From NCBI GenBank assembly GCA_963817905.1, contig CAWFPS010000003.1, forward strand, positions 930,001-994,000: a stretch of DNA of 64,000 bases, read 5' to 3'. Source of the DNA: VRUE01 sp963817905 (GTDB taxonomy: Bacteria > Actinomycetota > Thermoleophilia > Solirubrobacterales > 70-9). A program made the translations under genes and the position numbers. Position 1 is the stretch's first letter, and every line of letters begins with the position of its first letter. Below, piece by piece: positions 25,703 through 34,101 of this stretch. Under the pieces are notes generated by a model. That model did not search any database, was not told the origin of the DNA, and saw nothing but the letters and a program-made list of their open reading frames with translations.

Positions 25703-27220
25703 TCATTCCCCGGGGGGAAGCTGGAGGACCGCTTCGGCCTGGCCACCGGCGGGCAGGAGCACTACGCATGAGCCCCGCTGCTTCGCCTTGCCGCGCGAGA
25801 CGGATCGCGTTGCGACGGCGCTGCTGCCGGCTGAGGGTTCGAGAGCGCCGCCGGAGTGCGGCTTGATTTCGAGCACGCGAGCGAGCTCTTCGTCGGCGAT
25901 CTGACGATCGCCCGGCGACGCCGCCCTCAGCTCGGCTTCGCTGTAGGCAGGCAAGCCAAAGTCGGCCTCCAACTGGGCAGCGGTTTCAACGTTGAAGGTC
26001 ATCGCCCCCGGCGGATCCTCGACCAAGACCGGCGGTGGCGCCGCATCGCCAGCGATCTCGACGGCGCCCAACTTGGCCCGAATCGCGGCCGCCTGGCCGC
26101 GCCAGAACTGGGCGCTGTCGCTGAGTTCGGCGACGTTCGCGCACATTGAGATGACGAAGACGACAGCGACCACACCGAGCACCGTGCGGCTTGGCCGGTA
26201 GGGACCGCAGAGCTCGGCGACCGCGAGCAGGGTGAGGATCGAGCCCAGGTAGACGAGCCGGGTGTCGAAGGTGTTGCGGAACTGGTTGAGCGCGATCCCG
26301 ACCAGGAGGAAGTAGACGACCAGCACGGTGACGGCGACGAGGGCCTCACGGCTCGGCTTCGGCGGGCGGCGCAGGCGGACGATCAGCAGCGCACCGAGGC
26401 CGACGACCAGAGCCGGGCCCCAGGTGGTCCGGATCGGCACCGGGTTCGCGTCGGGCTTCGGGCCGTTCGGCGTCGTGAAGAGGCCGGTCAGCCCCGACAG
26501 GGCGGCGCCGAGCTGATCGAAGAAAGCCGAGCCGAGCACCTTGAGGTTGTGCACGTAGATGGTCTGCTCGTGGAACTTCCGCGCCCAGAGCACCCAGGCG
26601 CCGTAGAGCACGATCGGCGCCAGCACGACCCAGCAGCGACTCAAGCGCAGTCCGGGCGGCCGCATTGCCAGGGCCAGCGCCGCCCCGGCGGCAAAAGCGA
26701 CGCCGATGCTGAACGAGGCCAGCGAGATCGCAAGGAACAGGCAAGCGGCAACGTCGCCCCGGAGGCTTTCGCGGCGCAGGGCGAGAAGCATCGCCAAGCC
26801 GGCGGCGATGCCGATTAGGTTGGTGATCTGAAAGGTGGGGATGAGGACATCGGCGCCGGCGCCGTAGAAGAGGATCACGGTCACCGCGGCAAGAGCCAGC
26901 AGGTCGCCGATGGCGTTCCTGATCAAGGCGAAGAGCATCGAGGCGACCGCTGCCGAGAGGGCGAGGTTGAGCAGTTGGTAGGGGAGCTGCGATTCGATCC
27001 CGAAGAGCTCGAACATCGCCTTATAGACGATCAGCGGAAAGACGATCAGGTGGCTGCTGTGGGGGGTCAGCAGCGATTCGGCGCTCCACGGCTGGTAGGC
27101 GTAGATGTAGGCCCACTGGTCGACGACCGGGGTCTGGCCGCGACCGAGATAGAGCAGCAGGAGCGTCGACGCGACGATCGCACAACCAAGTACCAGGATC
27201 GGCCAGTTGCGCTTCAGCAC
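25703..27220 (-). CDS. Polytopic membrane protein, paralogue, C-terminus frameshifted
   Basis: 505 residues up to a premature TGA at 25703-25705 directly after LPPGE. About 10 transmembrane helices start at residue 7. The missing end is present in another frame from about 25709 down to 25515 (MSFSSSAPVKASLGRFGD, then VPIPADRSGVPW). It matches the end of the paralogue at 23685-25502. A single missing base in a C6-G4 run at about 25708-25717 explains the break. With the tail restored the protein would be about 568 residues and would end 12 bp before the next gene. Function unknown. It is first of the three-gene membrane cluster, close behind the YhaM-like gene. Confidence 0.7.
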   Translation of the reverse strand: MLKRNWPILVLGCAIVASTLLLLYLGRGQTPVVDQWAYIYAYQPWSAESLLTPHSSHLIVFPLIVYKAMFELFGIESQLPYQLLNLALSAAVASMLFALIRNAIGDLLALAAVTVILFYGAGADVLIPTFQITNLIGIAAGLAMLLALRRESLRGDVAACLFLAISLASFSIGVAFAAGAALALAMRPPGLRLSRCWVVLAPIVLYGAWVLWARKFHEQTIYVHNLKVLGSAFFDQLGAALSGLTGLFTTPNGPKPDANPVPIRTTWGPALVVGLGALLIVRLRRPPKPSREALVAVTVLVVYFLLVGIALNQFRNTFDTRLVYLGSILTLLAVAELCGPYRPSRTVLGVVAVVFVISMCANVAELSDSAQFWRGQAAAIRAKLGAVEIAGDAAPPPVLVEDPPGAMTFNVETAAQLEADFGLPAYSEAELRAASPGDRQIADEELARVLEIKPHSGGALEPSAGSSAVATRSVSRGKAKQRGSCVVLLPAGGQAEAVLQLPPGE

Positions 27221-27225
27221 AAGGC

Positions 27226-28227
27226 TCAGGCGGCGCGCTGGCCGAAGTAGGCGGAGCCCGACAATGCTCGGTCGAAGCCCGACCAGGACTGGCCGGCGGG
27301 GAGCTGGCGCTCGAGGCGGTCGAAGCTGCCGAGGCGGCCGCCGAGGTTGTCGATCATGTGGACGAGGACGGCCTCGCGGGTGGCGGGGGTGACCGGTGAG
27401 CCGTGCTCGAGCGAGCCGTGGTGGGCGAGGATGATGTGGAGGACCGCTTGGGCGAGGTCGGGGTCGAAGCCGGGGATCTCCTCGATCTGGCGGCGCACCT
27501 TGTAGTAGCCGAGCGGGATCTCGCCCTGCAGGCGGCCGGCGTCGGTGAGGTCGATCGCCAGCGGATCGTCGTTGTAGGCCTCGGTCTTGCCGATGTCGTG
27601 GAGGAGGGCGCCGGCGATGGCGACGTCGCGGTCGATTCCCGGGAAGTAGGCGGCGGCGGCGCTGACCGCCTGGGCGACTGAGATCGTGTGCTCGAGCAGC
27701 CCGTGGCGGTAGGCCTGGTGGTAGACCTTGGCCGCCGGCGCGTCGCGGAAGCGGGCCCAGATCTCGGAGTCCTCACCGAAGAAGCGTTCCAGCAGGTAGC
27801 GCAGCTGGTGGTCCTGGACGGTCGCCAGCAGCTCGCGCAGCGCGCCCTCGAGGTGCTCGAAGGAAACATCGGACTCGGCGGCGAGATCCTCGGCCTCATA
27901 CTCATCCGCGGCGGCCTCGCGCAGTCCCGTCAGCTTGACCTTCGAGCCCCAGCGGTCGCTGACCTCGAAGTGGCCGCTGACGTGCATTGGGGTACCGGGC
28001 AGGGCGAGCGCGTAGAGCGCCTCGGCGTCCTCCCAGGCGACCGCCTCGCAGCCGCCGCTGGCGTCGCCGAGGACCAGCCGCAGCCACGGCTCGCCGTTGC
28101 GCTTGCGGCGCAGCTCGCGCTCGCGGACCGCGTAGACGCCGCCGACTTGCTGCCCGTCGTCCAGCTCGGCAAGCGGCACCCGGGCCGCGATAAGTGTGTC
28201 GGTGAGCGCTTGCTGTTCCACCTGCAA
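27226..28227 (-). CDS. YhaM-like 3'-5' exoribonuclease (OB fold plus HD domain)
   Basis: 333 residues. An N-terminal OB-fold nucleic-acid-binding domain (about 20-105) is followed by an HD phosphohydrolase domain. HGLLEHTISVAQ gives H175 and H180, LLHDIGKTEAY gives the H210-D211 pair, and ILAHHGSLEHGSP follows. This order is that of Bacillus YhaM, a Mn-dependent 3'-5' exonuclease for RNA and single-stranded DNA. It is a cytoplasmic housekeeping-type enzyme. It lies 27 bp behind the DUF190 gene and 5 bp ahead of the membrane-protein cluster, all on the minus strand. Confidence 0.88.
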   Translation of the reverse strand: MQVEQQALTDTLIAARVPLAELDDGQQVGGVYAVRERELRRKRNGEPWLRLVLGDASGGCEAVAWEDAEALYALALPGTPMHVSGHFEVSDRWGSKVKLTGLREAAADEYEAEDLAAESDVSFEHLEGALRELLATVQDHQLRYLLERFFGEDSEIWARFRDAPAAKVYHQAYRHGLLEHTISVAQAVSAAAAYFPGIDRDVAIAGALLHDIGKTEAYNDDPLAIDLTDAGRLQGEIPLGYYKVRRQIEEIPGFDPDLAQAVLHIILAHHGSLEHGSPVTPATREAVLVHMIDNLGGRLGSFDRLERQLPAGQSWSGFDRALSGSAYFGQRAA

Positions 28228-28254
28228 TTCAAGGTAGTGGCGGGTGCGGACGGT

Positions 28255-29328
28255 TCAGCGGGCGAGCCGCAAGCCGCCCTCGGAGTGGCCGCCGGGGCCG
28301 CTGGTCCGCAGTGCCGGGACCGTCTCGCTGGTCAGCAGCCCGGTCTCCGCGGTCAGCTCGGAGGCGATCTCGAACCAGCGCTCGCTGCGGGTCGGCGTGT
28401 CGACGACGACGGTGACGATCGGGACCTGGCGGCGCAGGGCGAGCAGGCGATCGCCGTGGGGAGCATGATCGCCGTGGTATCCCCAGGCGCCCCGCAACGC
28501 CGTCGCCCCCGCGGCACCCTCGGCGCGGAGGCGGCGGATCAGCTCGAGATAGAGGGCGTTCCCCTCGTGCTCGGAGCGCTCCGAGCAGTAGACCATCAGC
28601 TTCGTCCAGGTATCGGGTCCGGACCCGTCTCCCGCCCGGTGCGGGGACAGGCCGGCCAGCGCCCGCCCGTCGCGACGGCAGACGCGGACCGCCTCCAGGG
28701 TGGCAAGCGGCGGCTCAGCGGAGTCGGTCAGGTCGGCGAGGGCGGCACCGACACGCTCACGCTCGCCGACCGCGATCGTCATCGCCGGAACCCAGGCGTT
28801 GGCGGCGAAGAAGCGAGCGCGCAGGCGGCGGCCGCTGCTCACCCCGTCGACGCCGAAGAGCGTGGTGGCACCGGCCACGCCGTGGCGGTGGAGGGCCGCG
28901 ACCACGCTGACGTGGGCCGGAGTGCCGCCGAGACGCTGCCGCCGTCCCGTGTAGACGGTCAGTTTCACCTCCTCGTGAGGCTCGTGCCCCGGCTGGTGGT
29001 CGGGAGCGGCAAAGCGCGCCCGCTCCAAGGTGAGCAGCCCGTCGCCGACGATCTCGACCAGAGCGGGGACGAGTACCTCGACCCGCTCGCGGCGATCGAC
29101 GGCGACGGCGAGGAGTGGCAGGTCCTCCGAAAGCGAGAGCAGGCGGTCGGTCTGCAGTCGCTGCCCCGCGCCGAAGCCCTCGGCACCGCGCAGGAGGACA
29201 GCGGTGGCGACCCGGTGGCGCTCGAAGAGGTCGAGCACCGCCTCGGAGAGAAAGCGACCGCCGTGACGGTCGTGCTCGCCGAAGTAGAAGCTGAGCTTGA
29301 GGGCCTCGCCGGGCGCGGCGGCACTCAC
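28255..29328 (-). CDS. Triple DUF190-domain protein of the fluoride module
   Basis: 357 residues from a GTG at 29328 that overlaps the crcB stop by four bases (GTGA). Three successive DUF190 (PII-like) units are visible. They begin LKLSFYFGEHDRHGGRFL (about residue 9), VKLTVYTGRRQRLGGTP (about 125) and TKLMVYCSERSEHEGNAL (about 245). Each contains a GATxLxGVDG/GAWGYH-like turn and a PxxxxxVxxxER strand. DUF190 proteins are usually single-domain and found beside crcB, probably as soluble regulators of the fluoride channel. Here one chain would supply a full trimer-like assembly. Role inferred from context. Confidence 0.85.
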   Translation of the reverse strand: MSAAAPGEALKLSFYFGEHDRHGGRFLSEAVLDLFERHRVATAVLLRGAEGFGAGQRLQTDRLLSLSEDLPLLAVAVDRRERVEVLVPALVEIVGDGLLTLERARFAAPDHQPGHEPHEEVKLTVYTGRRQRLGGTPAHVSVVAALHRHGVAGATTLFGVDGVSSGRRLRARFFAANAWVPAMTIAVGERERVGAALADLTDSAEPPLATLEAVRVCRRDGRALAGLSPHRAGDGSGPDTWTKLMVYCSERSEHEGNALYLELIRRLRAEGAAGATALRGAWGYHGDHAPHGDRLLALRRQVPIVTVVVDTPTRSERWFEIASELTAETGLLTSETVPALRTSGPGGHSEGGLRLAR

Positions 29329-29690
29329 AGCGCTCCCCCCAGCCAGTGGCCGAGCGCCAGCGCGGCCAACCCGGCGGCGAGCGAGAACCCGATGTTGAGC
29401 CAGAGCATGCTGGCCCGCCCGGCCTCGCCCAGCCGCTGGGACTCGAACATCCAGGTCGAGAAGGTGGTGAAGGAGCCGAGGCCGCCGCCGGCGACGATCG
29501 TCAGCGCGACGCCGTGCAGGGCCGCGCCCGCGACCAGGCCGAGCAGGACCGAGCCGCTCAGGTTTACCGCCAGGGTGCCGGCGGGGAATGGCCCGGCCGC
29601 GCGCTCGGCGAGCGCCGCGTCGAGCAGGAAACGGGCGAGCGCCGCCGCGCCGCCGAGGGCCGCGACCGCGATCCAGGCAGCGGGGCTCAC
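29325..29690 (-). CDS. crcB: CrcB/Fluc fluoride channel, second subunit
   Basis: 121 residues from a GTG at 29690 that overlaps the stop of the upstream crcB by four bases. Four transmembrane helices are visible. Conserved features include RFLLDAA near the N-terminus, the pore-lining GTLAVNLSGSVLLG (Asn on helix 2), and GGLGSFTTFSTW, the Phe/Thr signature of the Fluc fluoride channel. The protein exports fluoride passively as a dimer. Two adjacent non-identical crcB genes imply a heterodimeric channel, as known in several Gram-positive bacteria. A longer frame upstream is antisense-like and rejected. Confidence 0.92.
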   Translation of the reverse strand: MSPAAWIAVAALGGAAALARFLLDAALAERAAGPFPAGTLAVNLSGSVLLGLVAGAALHGVALTIVAGGGLGSFTTFSTWMFESQRLGEAGRASMLWLNIGFSLAAGLAALALGHWLGGAL

Positions 29691-30091
29691 CGGGCCATCC
29701 TCGTGCGGCGGACGGCGGCGGTGGCGAGGTGGACGCAGGCGAAACCGCCGGCCAGCGTCGCGGCGATGTAGCCGGCGGCGAGGGCGAGGTGGCCGCCGTC
29801 GAGCATCGTGAAGAGCTCGAGCTGCAGCGTGGCAAACGTCGTCAGCGCCCCGCAGAGGCCGGTGCCGAGAAGGGGACGGCGGTAGCTCGATGGCGGCAGC
29901 CGCTCCTGCAACCGGGTGACGAAGTAGCCGAGCAGCAGCGCCCCGACCATGTTGGCCGCAAACGTCGCCCAGGGCCAACCCGCCGCACCGTTCGGCGCGG
30001 CCTGCGCCAGCCCCACCCGGGCGAGGGCGCCGATGACCCCACCGGCGTAAATCGCCAGCAGCTCCCGTCCGTCAAGTCTGGGAAGCCTCAT
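29687..30091 (-). CDS. crcB: CrcB/Fluc fluoride channel, first subunit
   Basis: 134 residues with four transmembrane helices. GALARVGLAQAAP, WATFAANMVGALLLGYF (helix 2 Asn) and GLCGALTTFATLQLE are the expected Fluc signatures. It pairs with the next gene to form a probable heterodimer. Its ATG at 30091 overlaps the stop of the upstream nucleotidyltransferase-like gene by four bases, and its stop overlaps the next crcB GTG by four, so the whole set is translationally coupled. I looked upstream for a fluoride riboswitch-like leader and did not recognise one. Confidence 0.92.
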   Translation of the reverse strand: MRLPRLDGRELLAIYAGGVIGALARVGLAQAAPNGAAGWPWATFAANMVGALLLGYFVTRLQERLPPSSYRRPLLGTGLCGALTTFATLQLELFTMLDGGHLALAAGYIAATLAGGFACVHLATAAVRRTRMAR

Positions 30092-30633
30092 CCCCCACTC
30101 GATTCGACACGGGCGAGGACTCCCTCCACAACGCCCTCCACCTCTTCAAGGCGATCCCGGGGAAGCGGCAGGCTCGGGGCCCGGCGCCGCAGCTCCAACG
30201 GATCGGCGAGTCGGTGGCGAAGCGCCTCTTCGGCGAACTCCCAGTCGCGCTCCCGCCCGGCGGCGCACTTCGAGAGCAGGAGGTCGTGCACCTCGAGGCA
30301 CCAGCCGGTGGCGCCGCCGGTGTTCTCGTTGCAAACCGGGATCAACCGATCCTCCCAGCCGGCCGGGAGTATGGCCGTCTCGGGGCCCACGGCGTGCGCG
30401 TAGTAGCCGAAGGTAGCGTCGAAGTAGGAGCCGTCGCCGAGGCTGCCGTCGATCTCGTCGCTCCGCTCGGGCCGGTTGCGCGGGTAGACGTCCGCCTCGC
30501 GGGAGACGAGCAGCGACTCGGGCGCGTCGGGGAACTGACCGAGGATCGCCTGGCTGCCGACCACGACGATCTCCTCGTCTTCCGCCACCGCCGCCGCCGC
30601 GCGGAGGACGTGCTCGAGCTCGGCGCGGCGCAA
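30088..30633 (-). CDS. DUF6036-like nucleotidyltransferase (putative toxin partner)
   Basis: 181 residues. EEIVVVGSQAILGQFPDAP near residues 20-38 followed by SREADVYPRN resembles the glycine/serine loop and acidic pair of minimal nucleotidyltransferases annotated as DUF6036. LEVHDLLLSKCAAGRERDWEF follows, with the Lys/Asp pattern common in AbiEii-like enzymes. Such proteins are usually the second gene of an HTH/nucleotidyltransferase toxin-antitoxin pair. Here an HTH gene ends 4 bp upstream. The toxin role is inference. It is also coupled by ATGA to crcB. Confidence 0.7.
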   Translation of the reverse strand: MRRAELEHVLRAAAAVAEDEEIVVVGSQAILGQFPDAPESLLVSREADVYPRNRPERSDEIDGSLGDGSYFDATFGYYAHAVGPETAILPAGWEDRLIPVCNENTGGATGWCLEVHDLLLSKCAAGRERDWEFAEEALRHRLADPLELRRRAPSLPLPRDRLEEVEGVVEGVLARVESSGG

Positions 30634-30637
30634 CGCC

Positions 30638-31342
30638 CTACCGCGTGGTCTCGATGATCCGCCGGCGCTCCTGCTCGTTGAGGACCCCGGCGAAGGGGCT
30701 GTTCTGGCGCAGGTCCCGGCCCTCCCGCGTCTCGGCGACGATCGCGCGCGAGACCTCGCCGAGTGACCGGTCGAGCAGTGCCCGCCAGCGCTCGGCGTAG
30801 CGCGGGTGGAGATTGCCCTCGGCGAGAAGCCGACCGACCCTCTCCCTCGCCTCTTCGACCATCGGCTCGTCGAGCCGCCCGGCGATCAGTGCGTGGTAGG
30901 CGAGTGCTCGCCGCTCGGCAGTGCGGTGACCTTCCGGCGCCGCTGGTCGCGCCGTCCCGCGAACGGGCGGCGCCCCGCCGACCTTCGCCGCCGCTTCCCG
31001 CCGCCGCTTGAGCGCCTTGGCCAGCAAGTGCCGGCGCTGGCCCTCCGTAAGCAGCTCGTCGATCGCCTCGCGAAGCTCAATCACGAACCGGCGCGGCACC
31101 TCGCGCCGCCCGTTCGGCATCGGCACGATCGGGATCTGGCGCGCGGCGACCCAACGGTCAAGCGCGGTCTGGCTGACGCCGAGGATGTGAGCCGCGCGTG
31201 AGCGCGAGAGCGTCGGGCCGAGCCTCGATTCGAGGTCGCGGCGCACTGGCGCCACGTCACGGAAGGCCTCGGGGATCCGCTCGGCTCGTCTCAGGCGCAC
31301 GATGCCGTCGACGAGCCTGTTGCTTTCGGCGACGCCAGCCAT
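30638..31342 (-). CDS. Helix-turn-helix DNA-binding protein (putative antitoxin)
   Basis: 234 residues starting near 31342 (MAGVAESNRLVDGIVRLRR). The longer frame to 31444 crosses the operator-like repeat and was rejected. An excisionase/MerR-like HTH is visible at about residues 40-75 (LSRSRAAHILGVSQTALDRWVAARQIPIVP, with NGRREVP). The rest is helical and basic, with a C-terminal RYAERWRALLDRS. With the downstream nucleotidyltransferase it forms a two-gene unit resembling HTH/DUF6036 toxin-antitoxin pairs. It would bind DNA and repress its own promoter, where a 10-bp inverted repeat lies. Confidence 0.7.
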   Translation of the reverse strand: MAGVAESNRLVDGIVRLRRAERIPEAFRDVAPVRRDLESRLGPTLSRSRAAHILGVSQTALDRWVAARQIPIVPMPNGRREVPRRFVIELREAIDELLTEGQRRHLLAKALKRRREAAAKVGGAPPVRGTARPAAPEGHRTAERRALAYHALIAGRLDEPMVEEARERVGRLLAEGNLHPRYAERWRALLDRSLGEVSRAIVAETREGRDLRQNSPFAGVLNEQERRRIIETTR

Positions 31343-31361
31343 GGCGTCATCGTAGCATTCT

Positions 31362-31392
31362 TGTTGAGAAATAAGGCATGATTTTCTCAACA
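31362..31392. promoter_or_regulatory. 10-bp inverted repeat upstream of the HTH gene
   Basis: TGTTGAGAAA (about 31362-31371) and TTTCTCAACA (31383-31392) are exact inverse copies separated by 11 bp. This is A/T-rich compared with its surroundings and lies about 20 bp before the HTH gene start on the minus strand. It is a plausible operator for autoregulation. The role is inferred. Confidence 0.5.
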
Positions 31393-31521
31393 TGAGATGG
31401 GCCGTGGTCGACCTCTTCCCGGCTCCAAATGGCCGCCTGCGCATGTGGGTGCGGTGCCGGATGGTCGATTTGCCCCCCGTATGCGTGGGTCAATCTTCCA
31501 CTCGGCACTCCGTTGACGAGC

Positions 31522-32646
31522 TCAGCGATTGGCGTCGAACTTGCGGCGAAGCAGAAGCGAGACACCCGTCGTGGCTAGAACCATGAGCGCGACCATCCCC
31601 AGGAACCCCCATTGCCGATGCTCCCCGGGGATCCACGTGTTCGCCCCGTAGAGGCCGACGACGAGGGTTGGAACGAGGAAGCCGGTGGCGAGAAATCCGA
31701 GGTCTCGCTGCAGGCGCTCGTTGCGTTCCCGCTTCGCTTCCGTCTTCTCGATGTGAATCAGGTGAAACGTGCTGCGCAGCGTTTCGCCCAGCTTCGAGAG
31801 CGCGGCCAAGGATTTGTCGACTCGATCGTCGACTTCGATGACCGCGTCGTGATCCGTCGCCGGCAGCCACGCCTTGTCCAGGTCGGCTCGGAGACCGGGA
31901 ACGTTCAGCGGATTGAGCCAGTCGCGCAGCCGGGCGCGCGCACCCCAAAGGTCGTGGAGATGCGCCTCCTCCTTTGCACTGATCTCCATCTTTCTCCCCA
32001 CCGGTCCGTAGAGGCTCAACTCCCACTCTTCGAGCGCGGCGAGAAAGCGGCGGTGAGTGGGCGCGTAGGTAAGAGAGAGCTCAAACATCGCCATCACGCC
32101 CAGGTCCCCTGCGCTGCCGCTCGATCGCTCAACCCAGCGCTTCGCCACTGCCGAGCGCAGGGAATCGCGCGAAACCGGCGGTAACCCCTTCTCGATCAGA
32201 TCGGCGCCGCGGAAAAGGCATGCGTCGTGCCATCGAGTGATCAACCAGCCGTCCCCAGCCAACAGCTCCACCGCCTCGTAGACGGCATCCGCCGACGAGG
32301 TGTAGACAGGGGTGAGGCCGTCGTTTTGGCGCGCCTCCGGTGCGTAGACCGCAAAGCTGGAGGCGAGACGGATGGATCCATCGTGCCAGCGACGTCCCTC
32401 GGGGACGTCGTCGGGACACAGTAGATCGACGAGCATCTCCTCCTCCAAGCCCGGACAGTGAGGACCGAGCAGGCCGAGCAGCTCTCCCACGGGGACCGAC
32501 GAGGTGATGTCGAACCACTGAACTCCGCCCGGCGGCGTCGACGCGGAAACGTCGTGCTCCCGAGGCTCTTCCCCCGCCGGCCAAAACGTCGCGCTGAGGG
32601 GTTGCCTCGACACCGGCCCAGCAATCGTCGCCTCCTCGCTCGCCAC
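31522..32646 (-). CDS. CorA-like divalent cation transporter with variant GMN motif
   Basis: 374 residues. A large soluble N-terminal part (about 1-310, ending in long helices such as VDKSLAALSKLGETLRSTFHL) is followed by two C-terminal transmembrane helices (about 313-335 and 347-366). The loop signature reads YGANTWIPG at about 333, where classical CorA Mg/Co channels have YGMN. The overall CorA order is intact, so a cation or proton-linked role is likely, but the Met to Ala change at the selectivity motif makes the ion uncertain. It stands alone between a methyltransferase and the HTH gene. Confidence 0.75.
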   Translation of the reverse strand: MASEEATIAGPVSRQPLSATFWPAGEEPREHDVSASTPPGGVQWFDITSSVPVGELLGLLGPHCPGLEEEMLVDLLCPDDVPEGRRWHDGSIRLASSFAVYAPEARQNDGLTPVYTSSADAVYEAVELLAGDGWLITRWHDACLFRGADLIEKGLPPVSRDSLRSAVAKRWVERSSGSAGDLGVMAMFELSLTYAPTHRRFLAALEEWELSLYGPVGRKMEISAKEEAHLHDLWGARARLRDWLNPLNVPGLRADLDKAWLPATDHDAVIEVDDRVDKSLAALSKLGETLRSTFHLIHIEKTEAKRERNERLQRDLGFLATGFLVPTLVVGLYGANTWIPGEHRQWGFLGMVALMVLATTGVSLLLRRKFDANR

Positions 32647-32744
32647 CGAGCCGATCCTAACTGGCTCAGGCTTTATTGCGCAAAAACAATCAGGTTTTCA
32701 GCTTCTTTATGAAGCGAACCGAAGCGATCGGACCAACGCGGGGC

Positions 32745-33599
32745 TCAGCGGGTGACCGCTCCCCAACAGAGGGCGGGGGTGGAGTAGGAGCCGTCCTCGG
32801 CGCGGAAGGGGGCGACGCCTTCCTCGATCGCGGCGCGAATTTCCTGGCGCTCCTTGTCGGACATCGCCTTGAGCACTCGCGCGATTGGGCCGGCAAGGCG
32901 GATCAGCACATCCCAGAACTCGTCGAAGTCGGCGTAGCGGAACTCGAACGGGATCTCCTCCAGCTCCGGCTCCTCGAAGCCGGCGCCCACGATCAGCTCG
33001 CGGATCAGGGCCGGATCGGCCATCGCGAAGATCCCGGGCGCACCCGGCTCCGGCGGCGGCACGTGGCCGCGCTCGACCATCGTCTTCGCCGGCAGGGCGG
33101 CCCACGGGTTGCGCTCGGGCGCAGCCCACACCGCGAGACCCAGCGCGCCGCCGTCGCGCAGCACGCGACGCGTCTCTCGCAACGCCGCGGCCGGGTCCGC
33201 CATCAGCATGTAGCCCCAACGGCAGACCACCGTGTCGACGCTGTCGTCGTCGAGGTCCATCCGCTCGGCATCGAGGACCCGGAACTCGACGTTGCCTAGC
33301 CCGCGCTGGGCGCCGATGCGTTGGGCTACCTCGACCATCCGGGGGGAGAAGTCGGTCGAGAGCACGGTGCCGTCCGCGCCAACTCGGGCCGCGACCTTGA
33401 AGCCGAGATCCCCCGGACCGGCGGCGACGTCGAGGACGGTCTGTCCGGGCTGTGGCGAGACGCGCTCGACCACCCACTCGTTGACCCGGCCGGCGACGCC
33501 GACCATCCACTCGTTGCGCTCCTCCCACCCGGGCGCCATCTCGCCCCAGGTCTGCAAGCTCTGCTCGCGATAGGCATCGAGATCAGCGTTCATTCCCAT
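32745..33599 (-). CDS. Class I SAM-dependent methyltransferase (UbiE/COQ5-like)
   Basis: 284 residues. The SAM motif I is TVLDVAAGPGDLGFKVA at about residues 54-70. It is followed by STDFSPRMVEVAQ, FRVLDAERMDLDDDSVDTVVCRWG and LRETRRVLRDGGALGLAVW, matching UbiE-like methyltransferases. An N-terminal QSLQTWGEMAPGWEERNEW is common in such actinobacterial proteins. The substrate is unknown, possibly a small metabolite or quinone. It is a single gene upstream of, and on the same strand as, the CorA-like gene. Confidence 0.85.
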   Translation of the reverse strand: MGMNADLDAYREQSLQTWGEMAPGWEERNEWMVGVAGRVNEWVVERVSPQPGQTVLDVAAGPGDLGFKVAARVGADGTVLSTDFSPRMVEVAQRIGAQRGLGNVEFRVLDAERMDLDDDSVDTVVCRWGYMLMADPAAALRETRRVLRDGGALGLAVWAAPERNPWAALPAKTMVERGHVPPPEPGAPGIFAMADPALIRELIVGAGFEEPELEEIPFEFRYADFDEFWDVLIRLAGPIARVLKAMSDKERQEIRAAIEEGVAPFRAEDGSYSTPALCWGAVTR

Positions 33600-33666
33600 C
33601 CTCCGTCCAATTCGATCGGCCGCCTGATCGGATCAGTATTCAACAGGGAAGCTCGACCGGCAACCG

Positions 33667-34101
33667 TTACTCGACGACTTCGATCGTGCCGTGCATCGAG
33701 GGATGGATCGTGCAGTGGTAGGCGTAGGTGCCGGGCTGCTCGAAGGATTCGGACTTGAGCTTGCCTTCCTCGATCGTGCCGGTGTCGAAGGAGCCGTCGT
33801 CGGCGGTCGCGGTGTGGGGCGCCGAGTCGCGATTGATCCAGGTCACCTTGCCGCCGGCCTGGATCGTCACCGGGTCGGGGTCGTAGGCGAAACTGGCGAT
33901 CTCGACCTTTTCCGAGCGCACCGCCTCGCCGCTCGGGGCGGGTGCGTTGCCGCTTGCCTCCGAGGGCGGCGCCGTCGCCGGGGCTCCGGCGTCTCCCCCA
34001 CTGGTCGCGCTGGTTTCCCCGCTGTCGCTGCTGCCGCAGGACGCAAGGGCGAGCGCGAGCGAAACGAGGACGAGTGTGAGGGCAGTGCGGATAAGGAGCA
34101 T
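33667..34101 (-). CDS. Cupredoxin-domain lipoprotein (plastocyanin/azurin-like)
   Basis: 144 residues from the ATG at 34101, with AAGGAG directly before it. The N-terminus is a lipoprotein signal peptide ending ALASCGSS (lipobox Cys). A Ser/Ala/Pro-rich linker follows, then a cupredoxin domain (about 62-144). Copper ligands are visible as H in SAPHTATAD, C and H in YAYHCTIHPSMHG, and the Met after them. It would be anchored outside the membrane and carry electrons via a type 1 copper site. An in-frame upstream ATG (34164) gives a non-signal-like extension and was rejected. Confidence 0.87.
   Translation of the reverse strand: MLLIRTALTLVLVSLALALASCGSSDSGETSATSGGDAGAPATAPPSEASGNAPAPSGEAVRSEKVEIASFAYDPDPVTIQAGGKVTWINRDSAPHTATADDGSFDTGTIEEGKLKSESFEQPGTYAYHCTIHPSMHGTIEVVE

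Noticed and set aside
30092..31400. A fluoride riboswitch ahead of the crcB operon
   Set aside because: The genes upstream are tightly coupled with no leader, and I could not find a convincing pseudoknot-type fluoride aptamer before the HTH gene.
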